A stretch of 64,000 nt of DNA from Costus lasius (lineage: Eukaryota; Streptophyta; Magnoliopsida; Zingiberales; Costaceae): NCBI GenBank assembly GCA_027563935.2, contig CM050449.1, positions 56,437,949 to 56,501,948 on the forward strand, read 5' to 3'. Below are positions 45,401-57,820 of this stretch, one piece after another. The notes under the pieces are model-generated. The model saw nothing but the letters and a program-made list of their open reading frames with translations. It was not told the origin of the DNA and searched no databases. Position numbers and translations under genes: made by a program. The stretch's first letter is position 1. Every line of letters starts with the position of its first letter.

Positions 45401-46345
45401 GAAATGCATGCTGTGAAAGCATGGCTGAGGAAATGTTTCCAGATGAAAGATTTAGGAGAAGCAGCCTATGTGTTAGGTGTGAAGATCTACAGGGATAGAT
45501 CTAAGAGGCTTCTCGGGCTGTGCCAGAGTACTTACATCGATAAAGTCCTGGAGAGATTTCATTTAGAGAATTCTAAACGAGGATATCTTCCAGTCAGACA
45601 TGGTCTGAATCTTTCGAAGAGTCAGTGTCCACAAACACAGACTGAGAAAGATGAAATGGACAATATGCCTTATGCTTCGGCTATTGGATCCATTATGTAT
45701 GCGATGTTGTGTACTCGCCCAGACGTTGCTTACGGGTTAAGCGTGACCAGTCGTTTCCAAAGTAATCCAGGTGTGGCGCACTGGATTGCAGTCAAGAACA
45801 TCTTAAAATATCTGCGGAGGACCAAAGATATGTTCTTGATATATGGTGGTCAGGAAGAACTCAGTATTGAAGGATATACTGACGCTTCGTTCCAGTCGGA
45901 CCAGGATGATTTCCGATCGCAATCAGGCTATGTTTTTAGCTTGAATGGAGGTGCAGTGGTGTGGAAGAGTTTCAAACAGTCAACTGTTGCTGATTCCACA
46001 ACAGAAGCCGAGTATGTTGCAGCCTCGGAAGCATCCAAGGAGGCAGTGTGGATTCGTAAGTTCGTGAGAGAACTTGGTGTCGTTCCTTCGAGTGCAGATC
46101 CTTTGGTTATCTTCTGTGATAACACTGGAGCAATCGCACAAGCAAAGGAACCACGGTCGCACCAGAAGTCCAAGCACATACAGAGACGGTTTCATTTGAT
46201 CAGGGAGATCATAGATCGTGGCGAGATCAAAATCTGCAAGGTACATACAGATGACAATCTGGCAGACCCGCTTACCAAGCCTCTGGCGCAGCAGAAGCAT
46301 GAGAAGCACTGTAATAATATGGGTTTGAGATTTCTCAACCATTAG
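42464..46345 (+). pseudogene. gag-pol: gag-pol of copia D with one amber stop
   Basis: Same layout as A: gag, zinc knuckle from Cys 240, protease Asp 286 (DTACG), HHCC finger, integrase D,D-35-E, RT YVDDILIIGND and RNase H. It is complete except for TAG at 42911-42913, where intact copies have CAG (Gln 150, in gag), so the longest open part restarts at 42923. It is one codon shorter than A before the protease. Because gag comes first, the stop should block production of pol unless it is read through. All later motifs are intact, and the near-identical LTRs mean the stop is recent or the copy was moved by another's proteins. Confidence 0.93.
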
Positions 46346-46365
46346 ATTAAGTGCAAGTGGGAGAT

Positions 46366-48056
46366 TGTTGGGGTATGCCCTTAAGGCTAATGTTTGAAGC
46401 CTATGGGAATGTATCTGTATCATGTAATAAACTGTTATGTTTATAAAGGCATGGTTGTTATTCAGTTAGCTACATTGTCTGCTGCAATATATGTTCTTCT
46501 GAATAATGTCTCAAAGCTGTTCAGCTAGGCTGACATGCTATAAGTCCTTAGTCGAGATATCTTGGTGAACATGAGACAGCCTTGATATGTTTGAGACTAA
46601 TATGTGTTCTGATCTTATAGGATGCTTCGAGCATGGAATAAGATGTAGACTCATAGGTACATTGGATGTACTGGACAGACCCTACAAGGATGTTCAATTG
46701 TTTGTCACAATGTGAATATTCCTTGAATGTGACAAGTGGCACATTTCCTCTGACTTGAGATCACTTGTGTTTTCTAAATGATGATTGTCATTGTTTTGAG
46801 ATAGTTCAATATCATTTGAAACATAATGATTATAGACTATCTTGGATGGTGAGCTTGAATCAGGTTAGGGCACTAGTGATAGACATAGGATTGCCGTCTC
46901 CTCGTTTAAGGAGTGTGATGTTCTAAAGGGGCCCCCTGGATGAGATGATTGAGAGAGTGTATGGCCATACCCAGATGACTGTGCTCATCTGATCTAATCA
47001 TGCTCATCATATTGGAGTTACAAGCTTGACAGGCTTGTCCAATAAGAACATCCAGTGGCAAAGGAAATTTGCATGCCTTGTGAATTGGATTCACACTTGT
47101 GCTGTATTTTGGGTGTAGTCTTGGAAGACTCTTTCCTTTATATCGGGAGACAGTGATGTGTTGCTAGATACCCCTCACTGATCGTGATAATGAGAATTAT
47201 CGTTACCGACATTTAGAGGAAACCCTCAGGGTCACACAATTTGATGATATGGCTTACTTGAGTCAGATCGTGTGGACTGAATTGTTTGGGTTCAGTTTGA
47301 AGGGATTTAATCTCTGATTGTAAGTGAGATCTGGTCTGATCATGTTTGATTGATTAGGGCTTGAGATCGGTAAGCTTCGATCGAGAGAATGGATGCTCGA
47401 TCGGTGAGATCAGGAGCATCAGGAGATGAACGGTTAGATCTGGAGCCTTAGGGTTTATTTGAGATCTAGACCATAATGCTTGGGTTAATTGGTCTTGGAC
47501 CAAACTGAATTGAACTAGCTCGTTAAGGTGAGCGCATGGTTCAATTTAAGAGAAGTTTGCGATTGGGGTAAACCCATGATCGCAAGTGGAAGTGTGACTT
47601 TCTATTTTTAGAAAGCATGATCACTTACGTGACCACGCCTCTTGTTTTTCTCTTCCTCACGCTTTTGTCGCCGCTCAAGCATTCGAGGCTTGCACTCTCG
47701 TGAGGACAGGGGCTTGACGAGAAGAGGAGAAAAGCATCGCCAAGTAATCATCTCTCCTTCCCTTTCCATTCGATCAAGGATACTTGGACGATCCTTGCTA
47801 GCACAAGGGACGACAAGAAGAAGCGCATCTTCATCTTGTGTGTGACGATTTGGAGAAGATCTTCTTTGGTCTTTGCTTCCAAGGCGCCATCCAATCGATG
47901 GCCATGGTATGAATCACATCCTATTTATTTAAGCTTTCAAAGTTGATCATCTTATACATGCTTTGCGACTCTTGAAACCCCCCCTTCCGCTGCTATATTC
48001 CCTTATATGCGCCATGCTGGGTTTCGCCCCCCCCCCTCCTGAAAGGGGTTCCTACA
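46366..48056 (+). repeat. 3' LTR of copia D
   Basis: 1691 bp, nearly identical to the 5' LTR. The terminal stem-loop is at 48033-48048. Preceded by the polypurine tract at 46352-46365. Confidence 0.95.
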
Positions 48057-48061
48057 GTTTA

Positions 48062-48805
48062 AACTCTGATTGTAAGTGAGATCTGGTCTGATCATGTTTG
48101 ATTGATTGGGGCTTGAGATCGGTAAGCTTCGATCAAGAGAGATGATTCTAGATCGGTGAGATCAGGAACATCATGAGATGAACGGTTAGATCTTGAGCCA
48201 TTTTGGTTCAGAGAGATCTAGACCATGGGCCGGTTTGGTTTGGTCTTTGGACCGAATTGAATTGAATTGAATTAGCTTGAACCGGTTCACATATGTGAAC
48301 GCATGGTTCAAGGCTCAATCATATTTGGGCGGTTTTCTTATGGGTGAGCGCATGGCTTCATGACTTGCCATATTTGGAAGTCATGAAACGCCATCACTTG
48401 AAAAACGCCTAAATGATGATGGTGAATTGAATTCGATTGTCGCCTTGGCTTGAGAGGAGAAAGAGCTTCTTCCTTGACGAGAAGAGAGTTCGGCCAAGCA
48501 TCTCTTGACTTCGACACACGCAAGGAGAACTTGGTGATTTTTGCTAGCACAAGAATTGCGCATGAGGAAGCCTTCATCATCCTTGTGTGCGTCTTCTTTG
48601 GAGGAGAGCTCATTTGCCCTCTTGCTTCCAAGCCGCCTCCTTCCTCATGGCTATGGTAATAGATCTCAACTTGATCTTTGCAATATAACCAAGTTAATCA
48701 TATGATCTACATGCGGTCTTGAGGGTGACACCCCTATAATATTTCATGCGCCCCCTTTATTAGGGTTTCACCCCCTTTTGCGCTCCCCCTTGAAGGGGAC
48801 TTTCA
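48062..48805 (+). repeat. 3' LTR of E, right part
   Basis: 744 bp completing E's LTR, ending AGGGGACTTTCA. The stem-loop at 48786-48798 has a 3-nt loop. The next base begins C's leader (minus strand). Confidence 0.9.
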
Positions 48806-50357
48806 CGTCCCGCTCAGGCAAGATAAGATGCACAGAGAGTACAAGCACTAATCTTTGGTAGGCAATCCCTGCCAATCGCCAACCCGTGCGATTCCCCTTC
48901 ATCTGGGCAATCCAGCAGACTGTGCCAACTGAGTTGGTATAACACAGTCTCTGATCCCACAGATAGCTGCCTCCATATGGCTACCATATGCTCAATATGT
49001 AGCCTACATGGTCAAGCTGACCCGACCTACTCCCTGGACCACCACGTTCTATGCTGAGCAACGAGAAGCGATAAATCCCTTCTCTGTAGCACGCAGGTGT
49101 AATTGCACACCGTCTGAAGATAGATGGGCGTGCCCACTGAGTGGGTACAACACGGCCCCAACGATAGTCAGAACAGTGAGGTTTTGCGTCAGAAGGCTTA
49201 CGAGCTTGATATTTAGCGTTGGATTTTAACGGTCTTTTTATCTTCTCAACTATCATGCAAATCCTATGGTGATAGGAGAAGATTAAATCATGCAATTCTT
49301 AACAATAAATGAAAGCATGATGATCTTATGTGGTAAAAGCCCATTAAGCCTAGGTAAGACCTTAATTTAACTTAAGTCTTCATTTGAGCTCTTCATGGGT
49401 CTTTTGCATCTCATCTGGCCCAACCCAGGGCCCAAGCGCCCATTGCAGCTCAGGTGCGCCCACCAGGTAATAGCGCCTGTCCCAGAGTCGAACCCTGGAC
49501 CTTCCACCTGGTCAAGCCACTGCTGCAAGCACCTCTGCCAAGTGTGCTCTGTGCTCTCGTCTGATTAAAATACAATTTAATCTATCTAGACAAGATTGAC
49601 ACGCAGGTCAATTACACTTTATAAATTAAATAAAATGTGATGCGCAGATCACAATAAATAATTTACATTTATTAACCAGGCACACAGGCCCCAGCACAGC
49701 ACACATTAAAACGGGCAGCCCACATAAGATTAAATAAACAATCATCATGGTATACAATCAACATGTGATCCAACAATAAGAAAATAAAATTTTCGAAAAC
49801 CCATTGGCATCAATTTTATTTTCCTTATGTGCCCTACTACCTTACAACGGTCCATTAATAGGGATCCACTCATCAGACCTAGTCAGATCCTCTGCCCTGG
49901 CATGCACCAAGTCCTAACTGACTTGAGTCGACCCAGTGATCAACAATGCATGCCTTGGGCTGAACGACCTGCATGAGTTCTGGCAAGCGGGCGTGACCCC
50001 AGGCCTAACTCATGCGCGTTCAATGGTTGTCTCAATCAGACATCGCTACACGCCTATCCGCAGTCGACCTATAGCCACCTCGTGCTTGCGCACAGGTGCC
50101 ATCTGGTCAACCCATCTAGGCTGTCAGATAGTCTGATCAGACTGATTGGATCTAGACTCGACTGTGACTTCAACCCTAATAACCCGTCTAAGTTTTTAAA
50201 GTAGGCGCCTCTTAGATCTAAGGTGAGTTGCGCAAGTAATATAGTTTTGAGAAAAACTAATAAGCGCCAACATACATGCGCCAAATAGAAAACATGCTCA
50301 TCAAGTTTTCGCATGAACAACTTAACATGTAATTTTCGCATGTAGTTTAGATCTAAG
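48806..50357 (-). other. Leader of copia C, main part
   Basis: Antisense match to the copia leader. On the minus strand it runs from near the primer side (50357) to the GCCTGAGCGGGACG block, where E's LTR takes over; in A this point is 15365. It ends at CTAAG (50353-50357), the target duplicated by N. It contains Pol III-type boxes at 49485-49540. No coding region. Confidence 0.85.
49485..49540 (-). promoter_or_regulatory. Pol III-type A and B boxes in the leader of C
   Basis: On the minus strand, TGGCAGAGGTG (49540-49530) and GTTCGACTC (49493-49485) lie 36 bp apart, the same spacing and position as in D. The segment is absent from A and N. Confidence 0.55.
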
Positions 50358-52027
50358 TGATGGAACCCCTAATCTAAGGGGGAAAGAAACCCTAAACATG
50401 CGCATCTAGCATGCATAGCGGAAAGAGGGCTTCAAGTAGATCGCATATGAACTATATGTTAACTTAATTCAACTTAAGATCAAGTTTTGATCTTACCAAT
50501 GCCATGGATTGGATGGCGGCTTGGAATGAGAGAGAGCAAGCGAGATCTCCTCCAAAGAATACACACACCAAGTGATGAAGGCTTCCAACTTGCGCAACTT
50601 TGTGCTAGCAAAATGCCAAGTTGTCCTTCTCGAGTGGTAGGGATGAAGATGATGCTTTTGCCGGTTCTGCTCTTGTCGTCCACCCCAAGCTTCTCTCAAG
50701 TCTCGCCGAGCAAGAGCAAAACGCAAGGAGACAAGGGATGAATGAGCTCAAGCCGTTTTGGCGTTTCAAGGAGCCATGCGCTCAATGACTTTCCAAATTT
50801 GGAAACTCCATTAAGCCATGCGTTCTCCTCTTCAAGCAAACCGCCCAAAACGCTTATGGATCGAACCATGGGTTCACCCATGTAAACCGGTTCAATCCAA
50901 ATTGGTCCAAACCAAAGCAATCGGTCTAGATCAACCAAACCCTAAGGTTTCCAATCCAACCGTTCATCTTATGATGCTCTTGATCTCACCGATCTAGCAT
51001 CAATACTCTCGATCGAAGCTTACCGATCTCAAGCCCTAATCAATCAAACATGATCAAGCTAGATCTCACTTACAATCAGAGTCTATATCCCTTTAAACTG
51101 AACCCAAATAATTCAGTCCACACGATCTGACTCAAAGAAAGCCATATCACCAAATTGTGTGACCCTGAGGGTTTCCTTTAAACGTCGGTAACGATAACTT
51201 ACGTTATCACGATCAGTGAGGGGTATCTAGCAACACATCACTGTCTCCCGATATAAAGGAAAGAGTCTTCCAAGACTCCACCCAAACCATAGCATAAGTG
51301 TGAATCAACTCACTTGGCATACATGATTCCTTTGCCACTGGATGTTCTTATTGGACAAGCATGTCAAGCCTGTAACTCCAATACGATGAGCATGATTAGA
51401 TCAGATGAACATAGTCATCTGGGTATGGCCATACACTTCCTCAATCATCTCATATAGGGGGGCCCTCTAGAACATCACACTCCTTAAACAAGGAGACGGC
51501 AATCCTTTATCTATCACAAGTGCCCTAACCTGACTCAAGCTCACCATCCAAGATAGTCTATAATCATTATGTTTCAAATGATATTGAACTACCTCAAAAC
51601 AATGACAATCATCATTTAGAAACACAAGTGATCTCAAGTCAAAGGACATGTGCCACTTAGTGCTTACAAGGATCATTCACATTGTGACAAGCAATGGAAT
51701 ATCCCAGTAGGGTCTGTCCAGTACATCCAATGTACCCATGAGTCTACATCTTATTCCATGCTCGAAGCATCCTATAAGATTAGCACTCATATCAGTCTCA
51801 ATCATATCAAGGCTGTCTCAAGTTCACCAAGATATCTCGACTAAGGACTTATAGCCTGTCAGCCTAGCTGAACAGCTTTGAGACATTATTCAGAAGTACA
51901 CTTATTACAGCAGACAAGGTAACAACCTGAATAATAACCATGCCTTTTATAAACATAAGAGTTTATTACATGATACTTTTACAATCCCAAAGGCCTCAAA
52001 CATTAGCCTTAAGGGCATACCCCAACA
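50358..52027 (-). repeat. 3' LTR of copia N
   Basis: 1670 bp. The terminal stem-loop is at 50366-50381. The polypurine tract (minus strand) follows at 52028-52041. Confidence 0.96.
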
Positions 52028-52047
52028 ATCTCCCACTTGCACTTAAT

Positions 52048-55000
52048 CTAATGGTTGAGAAATCTCAAACCCATATTATTACAGTGCTTCTCATGCTTCT
52101 GCTGCGCCAGAGGCTTGGTAAGTGGGTCTGCCAGATTGTCATCTGTATGAACCTTGCATATTTTGATCTCGCCTCGATCAATGATCTCCCGGATCAAGTG
52201 AAACCGTCTCTGTATGTGCTTGGACTTCTGGTGCGACCGTGGTTCCTTTGCTTGTGCAATTGCTCCAGTGTTATCACAGAAGATAACCAAAGGATTAGCA
52301 CTCGAAGGAACGACACCAAGTTCTCTCACGAACTTACGAATCCAAACTGCCTCCTTGGATGCTTCCGAGGCTGCAACATACTCGGCTTCTGTTGTGGAAT
52401 CAGCAACAGTTGACTGTTTGAAACTTTTCCACACCACTGCTCCACCATTCAAGCTAAAAACATAGCCTGATTGCGATCGGAAATCATCCTGGTCCGACTG
52501 GAACGAAGCGTCAGTATATCCCTCTATACTGAGTTCTTCCTGACCACCATATATCAAGAACATATCTTTGGTCCTCCGCAGATATTTTAAAATGTTCTTG
52601 ACCGCAATCCAGTGCGCCAAACCTGGATTACTTTGGAATCGACTGGTTACGCTTAACCCGTAAGCGACGTCTGGGCGAGTACACAACATCGCATACATAA
52701 TGGATCCAATAGCCGAAGCATAAGGCGTATTGTCCATTTCATCTTTCTCAGTCTGTGTTTGTGGACACTGACTCTTCGAAAGATTCAGACCATGTCTGAC
52801 TGGAAGATATCCACGTTTAGAATTCTCTAAATGGAATCTCTCCAGGACCTTATCGATGTAAGTACTCTGGCACAGCCCGAGAAGCCTCTTAGATCTATCC
52901 CTGTAGATCTTCACACCTAGTACATAGGCTGCTTCTCCTAAATCTTTCATCTGGAAACATTTTCCTAACCATGCTTTAACAGCATGCAGTTCAGGAATAT
53001 CATTTCCAATAATCAAGATATCATCGACGTAGAGGATTAGGAATGTAATCACGCTCCCACTAAACCTCTTATATACACACGGGTCATCCTCGTTCTTGAT
53101 GAAACCAAACTCAGAGATTGATTCATCAAAACGAATGTTCCAGCTTCTTGATGCTTGTTTAAGTCCATAAATGGACTTCTTTAACTTGCATATTTTATGA
53201 CGATCTGATGGATTAGTGAAACCCTCAGGTTGTGTCATATACACATCCTCATCCAGATTTCCATTAAGGAAAGCTGTTTTCACATCCATCTGCCAGATCT
53301 CATAGTCGTAATATGCTGCTATCGCGAAAAGAATCCGAATAGACTTAAACATGGCTACAGGAGAGAAAGTTTCATCATAATCTATCCCGTAGATTTGTTT
53401 GAAACCTTTCGCTACTAGCCTGCCTTTATAGGTAACTACGTTACCATCCATGTCAATCTTCTTCTTGAAGATCCATTTACAGCCTATAGGGATTACTCCC
53501 GGAGGCGGATCAACCAAATCCCAGACCTGGTTATCTGACATGGAGTCCATTTCGGCTCGCATAGCTTCAAGCCATCTAGCTGACTCCGGTCCACTGACCG
53601 CATCCGCATAAGTGAGGGGTTCATCATTATCAATGATGTAGACTCCGCCATAGCGCTCAGGCTGTCGACGGATCCTACCCGATCTTCGCGGTTCCCGTGA
53701 TATTTGAGCCTTAGGTTGCTCAATAACCTGATCTACCGGCTCAGGCTCATCCAACTGTGCTTGACTACTTTGTCCTTCCTCTGGATTCTCATCCAGCTTT
53801 ATTTCTCTCCCACTGGCCTCTTGCAGAAGAAACTCCTTCTCAAGAAATATGGCCGTCCGAGCAACAAAAACCTTGTTCTCTTTGGGATCGTAGAAATAAT
53901 AACCCTTAGTTTCCTTAGGGTAACCGACAAAGATACATTTCTCAGATCTGCTCTCTAGTTTCCCAGAGGCGAGCTTTTTGACATAAGCCTCGCAACCCCA
54001 GATCCTGATAAATGTCAAGCTAGGCTGTTTCCCATACCATAACTTATATGGCGTCTTTAAAACTGCCTTGGATGGCACTCGGTTTAGTACCTTTGCAGCT
54101 GTTTCCAGTGCAAAACCCCAAAAGGAATATGGAAGAGTAGCCTGACTCATCATAGAACGAACCATATCAAGTAACGTTCTATTTCTCCTCTCGGACACAC
54201 CATTCCATTGCGGTGTTCCTGGCGGAGTGAGCTGTGAGATAATCCCACACTCCTTCAGATAGTCAGTAAACGCATGACTCAGGTATTCACCACCTCGATC
54301 AGAACGAAGTGCCTTGATATTTCGGCCTAACTGATTTTGTACTTCATTTTTGAACTCTTTGAACTTGTCAAAAGATTCACTTTTATGTCTCATTAAATAG
54401 ACATATCCATACCTACTGAAATAATCAGTAAAGGTAATGAAGTACTGATAGCCACCTCTGGCATGTTTACTAAAAGGCCCACACACATCACTGTGTATAA
54501 GGTCAAGTAAACCTGAAGTCCTTTGACCTTTGTTAAGAAAAGGAGACTTCGTCATTTTACCCATCAAACAAGCTTTGCATGTATCAATCTCCTCATAGGA
54601 GAATGATCCCAGCAGTCCATGTTCATGCAACCGCTTAATGCGCTTCTCGTTTATATGGCCTAAACGACTATGCCATAGCAAGGTGCTGTCATCAGCATAC
54701 TTGGCTTTCTTATTATCAATGTTTTGTATAGAATTTTCCATGTCCAACATGTATAACCCATTGTTAATTGAACCAGTTGCATACACAATATTATCATGAG
54801 ATAAAACACACTTTGAAATCTTGCATTCAAAGGCAAATCCTTTCCTGACAAGAGCAGGAATAGAGATAATATTCTTGGTAATACTGGGTACAAAATAACA
54901 ATTGTTTAATTCTAATACAATGCCAGATGGTAAAGTAATGAAATAGTCTCCTACAGCAACAGCAGCAACCCGTGCCCCGTTTCCAACTCGTAGGTCTACC

Positions 55001-55932
55001 TCATGCTGTCCCACCTGCCTTCTTCTCTTGAGTTCCTGTACATTTGAACAAATGTGAACTCCACATGCAGTGTCTAACACCCATGAAATAGTAGAAGAAG
55101 ATAACATGACCTCAGTCACATATATACCTGAGCCAGAAGCGATGCTTCCCCTCTTATCTCCTTGGAGCGCTTTACAGTCCTTTTTCCAGTGACCCAGCTG
55201 GCCACAGTGGAAACACCTGTTGTCCTTCGACCGCTTCACCTTCTGTTTCAGAGCCTTGCTGTAATTCTTGACAGGGGCCTTGCCCTTCTTCCCCTTCTTC
55301 TTGTTCCTTGAAGGAACCATCAAGACAGAGGTTGAAGGCTTACCCTTCAGAGTTTCCTCAGTAGTCAAGAGCATATTCAACAGCTCTGCCGGCGTACAAT
55401 CGATCTTGTTCATATTAAAATTAATAATGAACGCATCGAAAGAAGGCGGGAGAGACTGCAGAATAATATCCACAGCAAGCTCCTGGTTGATGGTATGCCC
55501 CAGTTTCTCCAGAGCCTCCTTGTGCCCAATCATCTTGAGCACGTGAGCTCCCACTGGGCTCCCCTCAGCCAGTTTGCTCTGAAAGAAGAGCTTCGTCAGA
55601 TTATAGCGCTCAGTCCTCGCCTGTGCAGCATACAGCATCTTGAGGTTCGCTATAATTTCTATAGCCGACATATCCTCATGCTGACGCTGCAGCGGTGGCG
55701 TCATAGACGCTAGCATCAGGCAAGCGACATCAATGCTATCATTGACGTGCTTTTCGTAGGCATCCCGAACCGCCCTTGCGGCGTTCGGAGCGGGCTGCGG
55801 CGGTATCGCCGTCTCGAGGACATACAGTTTCCTCTCTGCCTTAAGAACAATCTTAAGGTGTCCGAACCAGTCAGAGAAGTTCGGCCCAGCAAACTTCTCC
55901 CTTTCCAGTAGGGATCGCACATTGAAGCTCAT
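52048..55932 (-). CDS. gag-pol: gag-pol polyprotein of copia N (1294 aa, intact)
   Basis: Uninterrupted, same length as A. Landmarks: gag region 1-220; zinc knuckle CFHCGQLGHWKKDC near 240; protease DTACG near Asp 287; HHCC finger near 420; integrase Asp 482, Asp 545 (RSDRGGEY) and Glu 581 (VSERRNRT); RT YVDDILIIGND at 968 (about 53031); RNase H YTDASF near 1141, ending CNNMGLRFLNH. It supplies capsid, protease, integrase and reverse transcriptase in cytoplasmic particles, and integration in the nucleus, from one translation product. A few residues differ from A (for example TDYFSRYG where A has TDDFSRYG in the integrase), which should be noted before calling it active. Confidence 0.96.
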   Translation of the reverse strand: MSFNVRSLLEREKFAGPNFSDWFGHLKIVLKAERKLYVLETAIPPQPAPNAARAVRDAYEKHVNDSIDVACLMLASMTPPLQRQHEDMSAIEIIANLKMLYAAQARTERYNLTKLFFQSKLAEGSPVGAHVLKMIGHKEALEKLGHTINQELAVDIILQSLPPSFDAFIINFNMNKIDCTPAELLNMLLTTEETLKGKPSTSVLMVPSRNKKKGKKGKAPVKNYSKALKQKVKRSKDNRCFHCGQLGHWKKDCKALQGDKRGSIASGSGIYVTEVMLSSSTISWVLDTACGVHICSNVQELKRRRQVGQHEVDLRVGNGARVAAVAVGDYFITLPSGIVLELNNCYFVPSITKNIISIPALVRKGFAFECKISKCVLSHDNIVYATGSINNGLYMLDMENSIQNIDNKKAKYADDSTLLWHSRLGHINEKRIKRLHEHGLLGSFSYEEIDTCKACLMGKMTKSPFLNKGQRTSGLLDLIHSDVCGPFSKHARGGYQYFITFTDYFSRYGYVYLMRHKSESFDKFKEFKNEVQNQLGRNIKALRSDRGGEYLSHAFTDYLKECGIISQLTPPGTPQWNGVSERRNRTLLDMVRSMMSQATLPYSFWGFALETAAKVLNRVPSKAVLKTPYKLWYGKQPSLTFIRIWGCEAYVKKLASGKLESRSEKCIFVGYPKETKGYYFYDPKENKVFVARTAIFLEKEFLLQEASGREIKLDENPEEGQSSQAQLDEPEPVDQVIEQPKAQISREPRRSGRIRRQPERYGGVYIIDNDEPLTYADAVSGPESARWLEAMRAEMDSMSDNQVWDLVDPPPGVIPIGCKWIFKKKIDMDGNVVTYKGRLVAKGFKQIYGIDYDETFSPVAMFKSIRILFAIAAYYDYEIWQMDVKTAFLNGNLDEDVYMTQPEGFTNPSDRHKICKLKKSIYGLKQASRSWNIRFDESISEFGFIKNEDDPCVYKRFSGSVITFLILYVDDILIIGNDIPELHAVKAWLGKCFQMKDLGEAAYVLGVKIYRDRSKRLLGLCQSTYIDKVLERFHLENSKRGYLPVRHGLNLSKSQCPQTQTEKDEMDNTPYASAIGSIMYAMLCTRPDVAYGLSVTSRFQSNPGLAHWIAVKNILKYLRRTKDMFLIYGGQEELSIEGYTDASFQSDQDDFRSQSGYVFSLNGGAVVWKSFKQSTVADSTTEAEYVAASEASKEAVWIRKFVRELGVVPSSANPLVIFCDNTGAIAQAKEPRSHQKSKHIQRRFHLIREIIDRGEIKICKVHTDDNLADPLTKPLAQQKHEKHCNNMGLRFLNH

Positions 55933-57806
55933 GGTGTTCGTTGCTGCAGGAATCTACAACAAGCAAGAACAGCAAGGTCAGTATCAATGTTTCAGAATCA
56001 ATCCAGGACTTAAGAAAGATTCTTTTCTCACTATTTTGTCTGACTGAAAAATCCAGTAAACAGTCCGAAAGAGTAACACTCTTTTAGTGAGATGGGATCC
56101 AGATTTCATACTTGGTCTCCGCGTCCCGCTCAGGCGAGATAAGATACACAGAGATGACAAGCACTAATTTCTAGTAGGCTGTCCCAGCCAATCGCCAACC
56201 CGTGCGATTCCCCTTCATCTTGGCAATCCAGCAGACTGTGCCAACTGAGTTGGTACAACACAGTCTCTGATCCCAGAGATGGCTGCCTCCATGTGCTACC
56301 ATATGCGCCACATATGTAGCCTACATGGTCAAGCTGACCCGACCTACTCCCTGGACCACCACGTGCTATGCTGAGCAACGAGAGGGGATAAATCCCAACT
56401 CTGTAACACGCAGGTGAAATCCAGCACCGTCTGAAGATAGATGGACGTGCCCACTGAGTGGGTTCAACACGGCTCCAACGATAATCAGAAAGGTGAGGTT
56501 TCGCGTCAGAAGGCTTACGAGCTTGATATATTAGCGTTGGATTTTAACGGTCTTTTATCTTCTTACTATCAGGCATGCCTATGGCTATAGCAGAAGATAA
56601 ACATAAACATGCAATTCTAATTATTAGCAATAAGTAGAAAGCATGATCTTATGTGGTAAAAGCCCATGAACCCTAGTAAGACCTTAATGTTACTTAAGTC
56701 TTCACTTGAGCTTCATTGCATCTCATCTGGTCCAACCCAGTGCCCCAGCGCCAAGAGCACCACAGGTGCACTACCAGGTGAATGCCCCTCTTGGATGTGT
56801 GCCTTTGTACTCTTGTCTAATCAAAGTACATTTGATCTATCTAGACAAGGTTGACTCGCAGGTCAACTACATTTCATAAATTAAAACAATGTGATTCGCA
56901 GATCACAAAAATTAACTTATAATTTACCAGGCACGCAGGCCCCAGCACAGCACACAATATGGGCAACCCACATAAGACTAAATAAACAAGCATATGGTTC
57001 AATCAACATGTGATCCAATCATCTTGAAATTAAAAGTTTTGAAAACCCCATGGCATCAATTTTAATTTCCTTATGAGCCCTACAACCTTACAATGGTCCA
57101 TTGATAGGGATCCACTCAACCATCTAGTTAGATCCATTGCCCTTGCATGCACCGAGTCCTAACTGACCCGAGTTGACCTAATGGTCAACCATGCATGCGT
57201 CAAGGGCTGAACTACCCCCATGAGTTTTGGCAAGCGGGTGTGACCCCGGGCCTAACTCAAGTGTGTTCAGTAGTGTCTCAACCAGACCTCGCTACACGCC
57301 CTAGATGCAGTCAACCTATAGCCACCTTGTGCTTGCGCATAGGTGCTATCAGGTTAACCCATCTGAGCTGTCAGATGGTCTGATCAGACTTGGATCTGAC
57401 CTAGTGGTGACTTCAACCCCATCAACCCATCTAAGGGTTTAATGTAGTGGCACCTTAGATCTAATCAAGCGCGCAAGATGTAAGTTTTAGAAAACTTTTA
57501 GAACGTGCGCAAATAAACAAACAACATGCTTGATAACCCTTAGATCTAAGGGGGTCCCCTTCAAGGGGGAGCGCATACTTTAGGGGGTCCCCTTCAAGGG
57601 GGAGCGCATACTTTAGGGGGTCCCCTTCAAGGGGGAGCGCAAACTACATGTCAACATATGATACAAGCGCAACCTTCATGCAACCATGATACAAGCGCAA
57701 CCATCATGTAACCAAAGTAAGCGCAACCATCATGTAACCAAAGTAAGCGCAACCAACATAGATCACAAAATCGTAAAGCAATCATATAGATCATATGGAG
57801 AGCCTA
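55933..57806 (-). other. Untranslated leader of copia N
   Basis: About 1.87 kb of non-coding leader of the A type, without the A/B-box segment. Near the primer site it has three copies of a unit of about 33-35 bp carrying CCCCTTGAAGGGG (57549-57645) and several TACAAGCGCAACCATCATG-like repeats (57657-57750). Confidence 0.8.
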
Positions 57807-57818
57807 GCTCTGATACCA
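57807..57818 (-). promoter_or_regulatory. Primer-binding site of copia N (tRNA-iMet)
   Basis: TGGTATCAGAGC on the minus strand, two bases from the LTR; full 12-base match. Confidence 0.9.
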
Positions 57819-57820
57819 AT

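Larger units (their letters stand above)
38937..48056 (+). mobile_element. Ty1-copia element D, full length, inserted in E's 3' LTR
   Basis: 9120 bp, with perfect GTTTA duplications (38932-38936 and 48057-48061). LTRs are 1689 and 1691 bp. The only differences I found are a poly-C run (8 versus 10) and one substitution near 40077/47506, so it is very young. It is complete apart from one amber codon in gag. Confidence 0.95.
36955..48805 (+). mobile_element. Ty1-copia element E, 5'-truncated, interrupted by D
   Basis: Only the end of RT, RNase H, polypurine tract and 3' LTR (37996-38936 plus 48062-48805, 1685 bp) remain. At its right end the LTR is followed by CGTCC (48806-48810), which is C leader sequence, so E had inserted into C's leader in the opposite orientation. 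The left half with its 5' LTR and the matching CGTCC has been deleted together with part of C. Confidence 0.85.
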